A stretch of 64,000 nucleotides of DNA. Source: CAZPDM01 sp964585305. Its GTDB lineage: Bacteria; Planctomycetota; Uabimicrobiia; Uabimicrobiales; JABWCH01. Both the position numbers and the translations under genes were made by a program. The stretch lies in contig CAZPDM010000011.1 in the NCBI GenBank assembly GCA_964585305.1, forward strand, positions 1 to 64,000, given 5' to 3'. Shown here one piece after another: positions 26,601-36,242 of this stretch (its first letter is position 1; every line of letters starts with the position of its first letter). The notes under the pieces were generated by a model. It worked only from the letters and a program-made list of their open reading frames with translations, was not told the origin of the DNA and ran no database searches.

Positions 26601-29600
26601 AAAAACTTTGTATACTTCTGCTAATTCCTTTAATAAAATTTCTAATGAACCATCTAGCGCGATATGATGACTTACTAATAAAAGATAGCTATCTTTTTCT
26701 GTAACAATTGCTAGAGTTCCTTGTAATAATACATCATTAGAAAAATCAAAATTTTTTCTTGCGTTTTCTTTTAAAGAGTTCAGAATTTTAAAATGTGGTA
26801 CTGAGTTAAGTTTATCTTCTTCGTTTGATTTTGTGAAGTTAGAAAAATTATATTCTTCTGTGTCATTTAAAGAAAATCTTGTAACCTTCCATGGGCAAAT
26901 TTCTTGAGGTTTAACATATTGTACAAGACCTTCTGGAGTCATTTCTAATCTTGTGGAAAAAATAGAATGACGTTGTACAATATAGTTTAGGCTTCGTTGT
27001 AAGGCTAGTTTATTGAGATTGCCTAAGATATGGAATACTCTAACAATGTTATAGCTAGGATTATTAGGTTGTAATTGTTGCAAAAACCAGAGTCGTTTTT
27101 GAGCAAATGATGCGGGAATTTTTTCATTTTCTTTTACCTTTGTTAGGGGAGGAAAATGGAAAATTTTTTGAGTATGTTGATGAATTTGTCGCGCTAGACT
27201 TTCGATAGTAGGATGTTCAAATATAGTTCGCAAAGGAAGTTCTGTACCAAAGACACGACGGATACGGCTGAGAACTTGAGTGATAAGCAAAGAATGCCCA
27301 CCCAGATCAAAAAAGTTGTCTTCTCTAAAAACAATAGGCTTATTTAATATTTGTTTGAAGATGTTAGAAAGGGTTTCTTCTATAGGATTTCGCGCAAGTG
27401 ATAAATTATGTTCTATTATATTGTAAGGTATAGGTAATGCCTGTCGGTTGATTTTTCCTCCTGGTAAATAAGGCATTCGAGGTAAAAGAATTATCTCTTT
27501 TGGAATCATGTATTCTGGTAAATGTTGTCGTAAAAATTCTTTTGCATAAACTTGCGAAAATTCAGCAGAGGAAGATGTAATATATGCTAACAGTTGCTCT
27601 GGGTTGTTAGGATTCAAAATGACAATAGCTTCTTGAACGTTAAAAAATTTCTTAATATTTTCTTCAATTTCAATAGGATCAATGCGAAGTCCATGAATCT
27701 TAATTTGAGAATCTTTACGTCCTAAGAATTGATAAGTTTCATCACTTTGAATTCTTCCTTGATCTCCTGTTCGATATACATTAAAAAAATCCTGTGCTAT
27801 ATCATTTTCTTTGTGAAATAGGTTATGTAAGAAAGTTTTTTTATTGAGTATATGATTGTTATAGTATCCTAAAGAAAGATATGGAGTTCTAATATAAATT
27901 TCACCCAGTTCTCCGGGGGCACATATTTCTCCAAAAGTATTAAGAATTATTCCCGTTACACCAGGCATTGGTTTTCCAACAGGAATATATCCACGTGCTA
28001 TATCTTCTTGCTGGACAATATGGAAAAATTTTACAAGATTTGTTTCTGTTGCTCCATAGAGGTTTACAAGTTGAACATGATTACCCACTTTTTTATACCA
28101 AGTATCAACATCTTGCACAGAGACGATTTCTCCAGCCATCAGGCAAAATCGCATATCTAAAAATTTGTGATTTCCTCCATGGTGAAGCAATGCAGCCCAT
28201 AGCGATGGGACACAATGTAAAATATTGATATGCTGGTTTTCTAGCCATTCTGCAAGTCGTTCCATGTCAAAGATAATATTATCATCTTTAGGAATTACAA
28301 CGGTTCCTCCGGAACAAAGAGGCGCAAGAACATCTCGTAACAATACATCAACAGATGGCATTGTTAATTGTGCAACACGACATCCTGACGATATATTCAA
28401 TCCTTCAATTTCAAATTTTAAAAAATGGGATAAACCTAATGATTGTCCTAAAATTGCCTTGGGATCTGCCGTTGATCCAGAAGTAAAATATAAATAACAT
28501 GCTTTTCGTGATAAATATTCTGAAGGAATGGATAAATCAGAATCCGGTAAATTTTGCCAATCTTCTACTTGTATAATCTGTGATGAATTCTCTAATCTTT
28601 GATTAAGAGTTATAGCTAAGTCTTTTGTAAAAGGATCGCATAGCATTGTATCAGGATGTACAATATTTAGCATTTCAAATATTTTTTCTTGTGGAAAATT
28701 TGCATGAAGTGGCATAAAAATTTTGCCAGCTTTTAAACAGGCTATCAAAGCCATAGCTAAAATAGCACGATCTTGGACAAGAACAGCAATAATGTTATTA
28801 TGACTATTGCAAGTAAGTAAACATTGTGCGATTTGATTTGTTCTATGATTTATTTCCTGATATGTAAAGTAAATTTCTCCATATTGAAGTGCAGAATAAG
28901 AGTGATACTTTTTAAAAGAATCTTTCAACCATTCCAATACATGTCCACCATCTAATTGGATTTGGGGATGAGGATGAAAAGATACTTGATTTAAATCTAA
29001 CGATATTTTTTCCTCAAAATTTCTTTTCGTATTAGAAATTTCTTCCAAAGTTTGGAGGGGAATTTGATCTATATTTTTCAATGGAAAGTCTATCAAGTTT
29101 TTTAACAAAATTGAGAATTGATGCAGCCAATTTTGTATAGTTTCCAAACGAAATAATTGCTTATTATATACCATATCCAGTTGGATAATGGGATTTTGAG
29201 TATACACATAGAGAGTAAGATCGAATTTGGACCATTGTTCTAATAGAGGTAAAGTTTTTCCTTTTAATCCAGGTATTTCAAGGATTTGTTCGGAAAAATT
29301 CATATAATTAAACATTACTTGAAACAATGGTGTGGTCGCTAAATTTCGTTCGGGCTGTAAAATTGCTACCAGTTTTTCATAAGGAATATCTTGGTTGCTG
29401 TAGGAATCTAAAGTAAGTTCTCTTACATGTTGTAAGAGCTGTTCGAATCCCGTTTCTTCGGATATTTTAATTCTTAGGACTAATGTATTAACAAAAAAGC
29501 CAATAAGATTTTGAACTTCATGGTGCTGGCGTCCTGCAATAGGGCTACCAATAATGATTTCATTTTGAGAATTTAAACGATGGAGAAATATAGAAAATCC

Positions 29601-32600
29601 TGCCAGCAAAGTCATATATAAAGTGCAGCTGTTTTTTATGCTAAATTCTCTTAGTTTTTGACTAAGTTCATTATTTAAATTTAAGCTAATTCGATTTCCT
29701 AAAAAGTTTTGTGCAGATGAACGTTGGTAGTCTAAAGGCAACATATTTTGAGGAAGCGAACCCGAAAGTTGTTTTTGCCAGTATATGATTTGTCTTTGTG
29801 CTTCGGAAGATTGTAGCCATTCTTGTTGCCAGGCAGCAAAATCTCCGTATTGGATTGGCAACATAGGGAGTATATCAATGATATTTTTGTTTTCTTCTAA
29901 AGAGTTCTTGCATAATTCTTGATATATTTGTACTACTTCTTGAAATAAAATTTCTAATGACCAACCATCGCAAATAATATGATGGATGGTAACAACCAGA
30001 TCATAAATATTATTTCCCAAATTTAATAAGTGTAATCGTAATAAAGGTCCTTGGCTAAGATTAAAGGGATGAGAATTTTCTTGGAGGATAACAAATTTTC
30101 GCTGCTGTTCTTTTTCTATTTCTGCCAAACGACTTAAATCGCTATATCTTAATTTAATGAATGTGCTAGGGTTAATATGAGCATAAGGAACTTCATCAGA
30201 AGAAATTGTTATTCTTAAAATATTTTGATATTCCGCAACTATTTGAAAAGCTTTTTCTAGATAATTGTAATGAATATGTCCTTCTAGTCGTAAAATACCT
30301 GGCATGTTATATGCTGAGCTATTTAGATCAAGCTGTTGCAAAAAATATAAACGTTGTTGTCCAGAAGACAATGGCCAAGCTTGAACATCTTTTGGTAATC
30401 TAACAATATTTAAGTTTTTTGTATCTTTTCTATTTTTAATAACATGATGTACAAAATCTTGAAAATTAGGATGCTCCAGTAAAAGACGTAAAGAAATATC
30501 ATACTGTAAAATTTTTTTTAATTCCGCAAGGAACTGAGTTGCTAAGAGTGAATGTCCACCAGATTCAAAAAAGTTTTCTTGTTGAGTAGAGACTGTTCTT
30601 CCCAAGATTTTTTGCCATACAATGGCTACTATTTCTGAAATAGGACTTCCTAAGAAATTTTGCATTTCTGAATGATTTTGAGATAGAGTATCCGCTCCAA
30701 TTGTTTTATGTATATCCAAATTCATATAAAACTTTTTAGGATCCGGAAGATTGTGTACATCACATTTTCCGTGTGTAGTTAATGGTATTTTAGGAATAGT
30801 AATAAACCATGTAGGAATCATATATTCTGGCAATTTTGAACGTAAAAAATGAAGTAGTTCTTGTTGTAACTTTTTAATCTCCTCTATATCAGAATATGGT
30901 TGTTTAGAAACAATGTATGCAACAAGTTTTTTATCTTGAGTTTTTTCATCGCATTGAACAATCACTATGCAATCTTCTATACTAGTATTCTCACATATAG
31001 CAGCAGAAATTTCTCCTAATTCTACACGAAATCCTCGAATTTTAACTTGTTGATCTCTGCGGCCTAAGTACTCTATATCTCCATTAGATAAATATCTTCC
31101 AATATCTCCAGATTTATATAATCTTGCACTATTTTTCTTGGAAAATGGGTTTGGAATAAATCGTTCTGCTGTCAATTCTGGCCGATTCCAATATCCGCGA
31201 CTTAATCCGCTTCCACCAACATATAATTCTCCAATAACATTATAAGGAACTAAATTAAGATTATCATCGAGTAAATATAATTCGAGATCGTCTAAAGGTT
31301 GACCGATGTAGCTTGGAATATTATTAGGTTGTTCTACGTCCTGTTTTGTAATACGACGGTATGTAACATGGACTGTGGTTTCTGTGATACCATACATATT
31401 GATCAATTTTGGAAAGTTATCATCAAAGTTTTTTATCCAAGGTTTTAAAATATGCAAATCTAAAGCTTCCCCACCGAATATAATCGTACGTAAGAATAAT
31501 GATTGGACTTCAATATTTTTTTCAATATGTTCAACCACCACGTTAGATAATTGTCGAAAAGCTGAAGGAGTTTGATTGAGAATAGTTGTGTGTTTTTGAT
31601 GCAATAATTTGTAAAATTTTTCAGCATCACGAGTAGTAGAATATGAAACTAAAATAAGAGTACCACCATAAAATAAAGCACCCCAAATCTCCCATACTGA
31701 AAAATCAAAAGCGCAAGAATGAAACATAATATGAGTATCATGGGAATTAAATTGAAATTTTTCTTGGGTAGATAAAAATAATCGTACTACATTTGCATGG
31801 CTGATAGGGACGCCTTTAGGCTTGCCTGTTGATCCTGAAGTATATATCATATAGGCAAGATTTTCAGGAATTGCTAGGTTTTTGGGGGTAATAGAGGAAT
31901 AATTTTCTAATTCTACATCTTCCCAATAAACATAACTATTAGAATTTTTTTCTGAAAAATAAGTAGAAAAATTTATCGAAGTTTTGTTAGCTAAACTATG
32001 TGATGTAATTAAAAATGGTGTATTTAAATCCGAAAGAATATGCTGAATACGTTCTTTAGGATAACACGGATCTATTGGAATATATGCAGCACCAGCTTTT
32101 AATATTCCTAAAATACTGATGATTAGTTCTGGGGAACGATCTAAAAAAATAACAACAAAGTTTTCAGGGCCAATATTCTTTTCTCGTAGAAAATTAGCTA
32201 ATTGATTTGCTTTTTGATTTAATTGATAATATGTTATTTTTCTGTTTTGAGTTGAGGTGCAAAATTCTAATGTTTCTTCGCAATCTAATGCTATATTTTC
32301 AGGATATTCTAAAGCAGCCTTTTCAAAAATTCCATGTATTGTTTCTGCTACTTCAAAGTAAGATTTTGCAGTTCCTAATGCTAAAATTCGTTTTCGTTCT
32401 TCTTGTTCTAATAAATCAATTTCAGAAATATGTTGTTTGGGATCCGCGATAATACTTTTAATCAATATTTTAAAATGACGTGCAAAGTTTTCCATCATGT
32501 TAGAGTCAAATAACTCTTGACGATATTCAATATTGATATAGAAATCTAAAGAAGAGTCTTTGCAACCATCTAAAGTGCTTGATTCTAAGTATGGGCTAAC

Positions 32601-33938
32601 TGCACTGATTGTCATATCAAATTTTGCTAACTTAGAATATTCTGGAAGCAATAGTGCAGCGTTTTGTTGGAATTCTTTATTCTTTAAATTTATTTCATCA
32701 GAAAAAGGAGAAACATGAAGTTTAATATCTCCCCAATTAAAATCTTGCTTTTTAGCTTCATGCAAAACAAACATAATATTAAAAAAAGGAGTTTTACCTG
32801 GAATGCGTTCCGGTTGCAAATATTCGACTAGTTTAGTAAATGGAATATCTTGGTGACTTAAAGCATCGATAACAGTTTGACGGACTTGCAATAAAAATTC
32901 AAAGAAAGTTTGATTTTGATTGATTTTATTTCGTATAGGTAATGTATTTGTAAATAGGCCAATCAAATTTTCCAATTCTGGGCGGGAACGCTGGCTAATT
33001 GCGGTTCCAATAATTAAATCATCTTGTTTATTGTGGAGATAAAAGCAAATATTAAATAGTGATAAAAGAACCGTAAATAATGTAGTTTGTGCATTGTTGG
33101 CTATTTTACGAAGTTCAAAATATTCAGAAGAAGAAAGTTTGATAATACAATTTTTAATCAAAAAATGTTGAGTGTTCTCATCTAAAAAAATATTTTTAGA
33201 AACAGGGTTACTGCCGATATTACATTCAAATTCCCAACTATGTTTTGCATTGGTTAATTGTTTTTTCCAATATTCAATAATCGAAGAAAAAGATTCCTGG
33301 GTATTAAGCTGCCTTTGCCAATATGCAAAATCACGATATTGGACAGTTAGATTAGGTAAGTTAATTTGTGTAGAGTGTTTAAGATTTTGATAAATATATC
33401 CCAAATCTCTCATCCAAATATCCATACTTTGAGCATCTGCTAAAATATGATGAACAATCAAAATAACTAAAAAATTGTCATCATTTTCTTGAAAAACTTG
33501 CATTTCCCAAAGAGGAGCTTTTTCTAAAGCATGTTTTTTCTTTATCTCATGGATATGAAGTTGAAATTTCCCTAATGCAGCTTTTATATTTTGTGTTTTT
33601 GTAAAAAATAAAGGTGGTTCTAATTTTGATAAAGTTGACAAGTATGGTTTATTTTCTTGCACTTCTATATATGATTTTAAAATTTGATGGCGTTCCATCA
33701 ATTGAATAAGTGATTGAAATAGAATATTTTTATCAAGAGTCCCCTTAACCCACACATCTTGACGTATATAATATATCGGTTCACCTTCTAGTTGTTCTGC
33801 TAACCACAATTGCTCTTGCGGATATGATAAAGGAACCTTTATATCTGTTGGAATACTTGCTATTTCAGAAGTTTTAAAAGCCTCCATCTGAGACCGTAAC
33901 TTTTGAAAAATTTCTAATTTTTTCTCAAATTTTTCCAT
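23601..33938 (-). CDS. Trimodular nonribosomal peptide synthetase without thioesterase
   Basis: 3445 residues, domain order C-A-T-C-A-T-C-A-T. Condensation active sites: HHILADAQ (~160), HHIICDGWS (~1316) and HHIALDGS (~2421). Adenylation P-loops: YTSGSTGKPKGV (~696), FTSGSTADPKA (~1816) and FTSGSSGSPKGV (~2943). Carrier serines lie in GGHSLLAT (~1123), GGHSLLIT (~2211) and GGNSLNLT (~3336). Read by eye, the specificity residues are A1 DFWNIGMVHK (the threonine code), A2 DVRHLALLVK (unusual) and A3 DLYDLSLIWK (close to the cysteine code). After the last carrier only a ~70-residue helical tail remains; there is no TE, reductase or terminal condensation domain. An N-terminal C domain suggests an acylated or trans-supplied first unit. 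No tailoring or transport genes lie beside it. Confidence 0.95.
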   Translation of the reverse strand: MEKFEKKLEIFQKLRSQMEAFKTSEIASIPTDIKVPLSYPQEQLWLAEQLEGEPIYYIRQDVWVKGTLDKNILFQSLIQLMERHQILKSYIEVQENKPYLSTLSKLEPPLFFTKTQNIKAALGKFQLHIHEIKKKHALEKAPLWEMQVFQENDDNFLVILIVHHILADAQSMDIWMRDLGYIYQNLKHSTQINLPNLTVQYRDFAYWQRQLNTQESFSSIIEYWKKQLTNAKHSWEFECNIGSNPVSKNIFLDENTQHFLIKNCIIKLSSSEYFELRKIANNAQTTLFTVLLSLFNICFYLHNKQDDLIIGTAISQRSRPELENLIGLFTNTLPIRNKINQNQTFFEFLLQVRQTVIDALSHQDIPFTKLVEYLQPERIPGKTPFFNIMFVLHEAKKQDFNWGDIKLHVSPFSDEINLKNKEFQQNAALLLPEYSKLAKFDMTISAVSPYLESSTLDGCKDSSLDFYINIEYRQELFDSNMMENFARHFKILIKSIIADPKQHISEIDLLEQEERKRILALGTAKSYFEVAETIHGIFEKAALEYPENIALDCEETLEFCTSTQNRKITYYQLNQKANQLANFLREKNIGPENFVVIFLDRSPELIISILGILKAGAAYIPIDPCYPKERIQHILSDLNTPFLITSHSLANKTSINFSTYFSEKNSNSYVYWEDVELENYSSITPKNLAIPENLAYMIYTSGSTGKPKGVPISHANVVRLFLSTQEKFQFNSHDTHIMFHSCAFDFSVWEIWGALFYGGTLILVSYSTTRDAEKFYKLLHQKHTTILNQTPSAFRQLSNVVVEHIEKNIEVQSLFLRTIIFGGEALDLHILKPWIKNFDDNFPKLINMYGITETTVHVTYRRITKQDVEQPNNIPSYIGQPLDDLELYLLDDNLNLVPYNVIGELYVGGSGLSRGYWNRPELTAERFIPNPFSKKNSARLYKSGDIGRYLSNGDIEYLGRRDQQVKIRGFRVELGEISAAICENTSIEDCIVIVQCDEKTQDKKLVAYIVSKQPYSDIEEIKKLQQELLHFLRSKLPEYMIPTWFITIPKIPLTTHGKCDVHNLPDPKKFYMNLDIHKTIGADTLSQNHSEMQNFLGSPISEIVAIVWQKILGRTVSTQQENFFESGGHSLLATQFLAELKKILQYDISLRLLLEHPNFQDFVHHVIKNRKDTKNLNIVRLPKDVQAWPLSSGQQRLYFLQQLDLNSSAYNMPGILRLEGHIHYNYLEKAFQIVAEYQNILRITISSDEVPYAHINPSTFIKLRYSDLSRLAEIEKEQQRKFVILQENSHPFNLSQGPLLRLHLLNLGNNIYDLVVTIHHIICDGWSLEILFQEVVQIYQELCKNSLEENKNIIDILPMLPIQYGDFAAWQQEWLQSSEAQRQIIYWQKQLSGSLPQNMLPLDYQRSSAQNFLGNRISLNLNNELSQKLREFSIKNSCTLYMTLLAGFSIFLHRLNSQNEIIIGSPIAGRQHHEVQNLIGFFVNTLVLRIKISEETGFEQLLQHVRELTLDSYSNQDIPYEKLVAILQPERNLATTPLFQVMFNYMNFSEQILEIPGLKGKTLPLLEQWSKFDLTLYVYTQNPIIQLDMVYNKQLFRLETIQNWLHQFSILLKNLIDFPLKNIDQIPLQTLEEISNTKRNFEEKISLDLNQVSFHPHPQIQLDGGHVLEWLKDSFKKYHSYSALQYGEIYFTYQEINHRTNQIAQCLLTCNSHNNIIAVLVQDRAILAMALIACLKAGKIFMPLHANFPQEKIFEMLNIVHPDTMLCDPFTKDLAITLNQRLENSSQIIQVEDWQNLPDSDLSIPSEYLSRKACYLYFTSGSTADPKAILGQSLGLSHFLKFEIEGLNISSGCRVAQLTMPSVDVLLRDVLAPLCSGGTVVIPKDDNIIFDMERLAEWLENQHINILHCVPSLWAALLHHGGNHKFLDMRFCLMAGEIVSVQDVDTWYKKVGNHVQLVNLYGATETNLVKFFHIVQQEDIARGYIPVGKPMPGVTGIILNTFGEICAPGELGEIYIRTPYLSLGYYNNHILNKKTFLHNLFHKENDIAQDFFNVYRTGDQGRIQSDETYQFLGRKDSQIKIHGLRIDPIEIEENIKKFFNVQEAIVILNPNNPEQLLAYITSSSAEFSQVYAKEFLRQHLPEYMIPKEIILLPRMPYLPGGKINRQALPIPYNIIEHNLSLARNPIEETLSNIFKQILNKPIVFREDNFFDLGGHSLLITQVLSRIRRVFGTELPLRTIFEHPTIESLARQIHQHTQKIFHFPPLTKVKENEKIPASFAQKRLWFLQQLQPNNPSYNIVRVFHILGNLNKLALQRSLNYIVQRHSIFSTRLEMTPEGLVQYVKPQEICPWKVTRFSLNDTEEYNFSNFTKSNEEDKLNSVPHFKILNSLKENARKNFDFSNDVLLQGTLAIVTEKDSYLLLVSHHIALDGSLEILLKELAEVYKVFQKDQQPQFPPIAFNYQDFSIWQQKFLSGEILQQHLEYWKNKLQDAPNGINFPTDFRRPNVYRFQGKKIQFNISQQIRGRLQQFSQRHNTTLFMSMLAAFTVLLQRYSLQDDIIIGTPISTRDLPEFEPIIGSFVNTLVLRCNLTPSPNSLGLTWRELLYRIRETTLEAYQYRHLPFEMLIENLSLVRNPSQTPLFNVMFVVLPQLQDTFSLSDVEFITPISLDIDTSRFDILTSLRDHPNGMIGTIEYNSDIFDKTTIQRFADNFIYILQNMLDHIDQNIQDFSLLNEQGIQKLQAWNNTSNIIPNITIPALFERSAHKKPENIAIYFGSTIWTYRELNERSNQLAHCLKNLGIGRGDKVAVYVERSPEMIQAVLSILKAGAAYIPLETFYPKDRISWILNHLQINVVITLCGQLPVLAEMTPNTTNEKINSPNLSSIPNLTFICLDENNCQRLAFRKQQVYFPSYITLLIPEDWQKFSNQNLENNITPDDLAYIIFTSGSSGSPKGVMVQHRPVINVLNWINTTLKIIEEDCLLFVTSICFDLSVYDIFGTLAAGASIHIAQRSDLENPECLVELLVNKPITIWDSAPAALGQLFPLLANETSPTVLRTLRLVLLSGDWIPVSMPSTIRYYFPLAQVVSLGGATEATIWSNYYIVHQEIRSNNAVSIPYGKPISNARYYILDENLNLCPPDIPGDLYIGDNCLALGYVNDSELTAQKYIPDPFHLTPGKRMYATGDRARYRSDGNMEFLGRKDQQLKILGFRIEPGEIESLLLQHPHIQQALVVAKTRQQNEKYLVGYVVLKEKYNLDSTQIQEFLKAKLPDYMIPKAWAFLEQFPLTSNGKIDRKSLPDPKSMEHEKDHEPRNAIESQLLEIWKEVLGITQISIYDTFFSLGGNSLNLTQVMAQIQEKLNMSVTLRNLFEYTTIATLSEFLIQKSPNLVAKAVPKVATKDTNSQIPLEDLKNIEMPNMSDTDVEKILRKLWHDSTHNPENGSQNGEN

Positions 33939-33970
33939 ATATGTTTCTCTACTTTTGACAGATGTCTTTT

Positions 33971-34003
33971 AAAAAAAGGTACTTTAAAAAAAGTACCTTT
34001 TTT
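33971..34003 (-). terminator. ptsI terminator
   Basis: Hairpin AAAGGTACTT/AAGTACCTTT flanked by A and T runs, 3' of ptsI and upstream of the synthetase gene. Confidence 0.85.
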
Positions 34004-34006
34004 GAT

Positions 34007-35719
34007 TTAGTGGCTTAGTTTGCTATTTAAATACTCGATTGTTTCATCATGTGTACTAAAGTCCATTACTTTTTCGCTAATTTTCATTGCTTCGCGCATT
34101 GTAGTGTTTCGAATCATTTCTTTAACTTCTGGAAGAACACTTGAACTAACACTAAAATCTCTAAGTCCTAGCCCCATTAAAGGGACAATATATAAATCAG
34201 ACGACATTTCTCCACACATACCAACTTTTATTCTATTATCGTAAGCAGCATCAATTGTACGTTTTATCAAACGTAATATAGCAGGATGAGCAGGTTTATA
34301 CAATGGAGCAACACGGGGATTGATTCGATCTACTGCAAGTGTATATTGGATTAAATCATTTGTTCCAATAGAAAAAAAATCTACTTCTTTTGCTAATAAA
34401 TCAGCAGTAATTGCTGCGGAAGGAATCTCAATCATAATTCCAACTTTTATATCATTATTAAATGCAATATGTTCTTTTCTAAGATCCATTTTTGTTTCTT
34501 CTAAGATTTCTTTTGCTCGTATTACCTCTTCAAGAGAAGAAATCATAGGAAACATAATATCTACATCCCCTAATAAAGAAGCTCTTAAAATAGCTCTAAG
34601 TTGTGTTTTAAAAATGTCCGTTTTTTCAAAACACAAACGAATTGATCGACATCCTAAAAAGGGATTTCGTTCCCCTTGAAAATCATTCAACCCAAAATCT
34701 TTATCCGCTCCAAAATCTAATGTTCGGATAATAATTTTTTTTCCACCTAAATATTGAATGGCTTTACGATATGTTTTAAAGTGTGTTTCTTCGTCAGGAT
34801 TAGGACTATGAAGATAGATAAATTCTGTACGATACAATCCAATTCCTATAGCTCCATTAGATATAGCACTTGGAATTTCTTCAGGATCTTCTATATTTGA
34901 AAAAAGATTTATGCGATAGCCATCTAATGTTTCAACTGGCAAATCTTTGATTTTTTGAAGACGTTTTTTACGAATTTCCTCTTCAGCTTTAATATTCCAA
35001 TATTTTTCAATAGTGGCTTCTTCTGGCGAAATGATAACATATCCGCTTCTGCCATCTACAATTGCTTTATCTCCATTACGAATTTGGATAGAAGCAGACC
35101 CTAAACCTACTACAGCAGGGATTCCACGTGTACGAGCTACAATTGCGGCATGAGAAGTCCGACCACCTAAATCTGTAACAAATGCTAATATTTTATTTAA
35201 GGGTAATGTCGCAGTTTCAGATGGTGTTAAATCCTTTGATACTAAAATTACTGGCTCTTTTAGTTGTTGAAGATCTTCACCTGTACTTCCCATAAGATGA
35301 TTCAGTAATCTTTTTTGAATATCTACGAAATCCATTACACGTTCTTTTTGATATTCATTATCTAAAGAGCCAATCTGTTTTTGAATGTCTTCTAAAACCT
35401 GGCTGACTGCATATTCCGCATTGATTAGGTCGTTTTGTATTTTTCGTATAACTTCACTTTGAAGTAATGGGTCTACAATAATTAAGCGATGTCCTTGAAA
35501 TATTACTACAACATCCGGCCGAAGATGCTGTGCATTATGTTCCAACTCTTCTAATTCTTGTATAGATCGATGAACAGCTTGCAAAAATCGTGCACGTTCG
35601 TTTTCAACTTGTGCAGGTGTAATGCTATGTTTAGGGATAAAAAACAAATGATTTTTTATTACCAATGTTTTTCCAATAGCAACTCCTGGTGAAACTGGTA
35701 TCCCCCTTTTAACTTCCAT
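34007..35719 (-). CDS. ptsI: PTS enzyme I (phosphoenolpyruvate-protein phosphotransferase)
   Basis: 570 residues, normal length. The phospho-His region is GGRTSHAAIVARTRGIPAVVG. The PEP-binding barrel shows IGLYRTEFIYL, IIRTLDFGADK, NPFLGCRSIRL, SIGTNDLIQYTLAVDR and VGMCGEMSSD. It transfers phosphate from PEP to HPr. GGAGA precedes the ATG. It follows ptsH by 27 bp. No EII permease genes are nearby, so it may serve regulation rather than sugar uptake. Confidence 0.96.
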   Translation of the reverse strand: MEVKRGIPVSPGVAIGKTLVIKNHLFFIPKHSITPAQVENERARFLQAVHRSIQELEELEHNAQHLRPDVVVIFQGHRLIIVDPLLQSEVIRKIQNDLINAEYAVSQVLEDIQKQIGSLDNEYQKERVMDFVDIQKRLLNHLMGSTGEDLQQLKEPVILVSKDLTPSETATLPLNKILAFVTDLGGRTSHAAIVARTRGIPAVVGLGSASIQIRNGDKAIVDGRSGYVIISPEEATIEKYWNIKAEEEIRKKRLQKIKDLPVETLDGYRINLFSNIEDPEEIPSAISNGAIGIGLYRTEFIYLHSPNPDEETHFKTYRKAIQYLGGKKIIIRTLDFGADKDFGLNDFQGERNPFLGCRSIRLCFEKTDIFKTQLRAILRASLLGDVDIMFPMISSLEEVIRAKEILEETKMDLRKEHIAFNNDIKVGIMIEIPSAAITADLLAKEVDFFSIGTNDLIQYTLAVDRINPRVAPLYKPAHPAILRLIKRTIDAAYDNRIKVGMCGEMSSDLYIVPLMGLGLRDFSVSSSVLPEVKEMIRNTTMREAMKISEKVMDFSTHDETIEYLNSKLSH

Positions 35720-35746
35720 ATCATTCTCCGTGGTAATAACTTATAT

Positions 35747-36022
35747 CTACCATAAAATATTCTCGTTATATTGAGAAAAAAAACATAGCAATGCTTCCAT
35801 TGCAGCAGAAGCATCATCACCTGATGCGACAATGCTTAATTTTTCTTGATTTTCTGCACCTAATGTTAATAATTGAATGACACTTTTAGCATTACATGTT
35901 TTTCCATTTTTTATAAATTCGACTTGTGCTTTATATTTTTGCAAGAGTTGAACAATCAATGTAGCTGGTCGAATGTGTAATCCCGATGCCCATGTTATCG
36001 TAATTTCACCTTGAACTTGCAT
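35747..36022 (-). CDS. ptsH: HPr phosphocarrier protein
   Basis: 91 residues. The active-site His lies in ASGLHIRPATLIV. The regulatory-serine region NAKSVIQLLTLGA is intact, so both EI- and HPr-kinase-type phosphorylation would be possible. HPr passes phosphate from EI to acceptors. GGAGA lies about ten bases before the ATG. It precedes ptsI by 27 bp, clearly an operon. Confidence 0.95.
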   Translation of the reverse strand: MQVQGEITITWASGLHIRPATLIVQLLQKYKAQVEFIKNGKTCNAKSVIQLLTLGAENQEKLSIVASGDDASAAMEALLCFFSQYNENILW

Positions 36023-36165
36023 AAATAGGAATCTCCGGACACACAGAAAATTTTATTTGCAAATAAACGTTTATTAAGTCTTTAATAATAATGGTGTTAA
36101 TTATTTTTTAGGAAAATAAAATTGCCATTTTTTCAAAAATACAATAAAAGATTTTGATCTTATAT

Positions 36166-36200
36166 AAAAGGTATGTTGCTATGAAACAACATACCTTTTA
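36166..36200 (-). terminator. hpf terminator
   Basis: Hairpin AAAAGGTATGTTG/CAACATACCTTTT between hpf and ptsH, suggesting hpf is largely a separate transcript. Confidence 0.85.
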
Positions 36201-36242
36201 CTAGAAATATAAATTTTTAAAACCCAAAAATGGGTAAAGAAA

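Noticed and set aside
23601..33938. Repeated motifs in the NRPS taken as possible DNA repeats
   Set aside because: They are protein-level repeats of C, A and T domains; the DNA has diverged and no long identical runs were seen.
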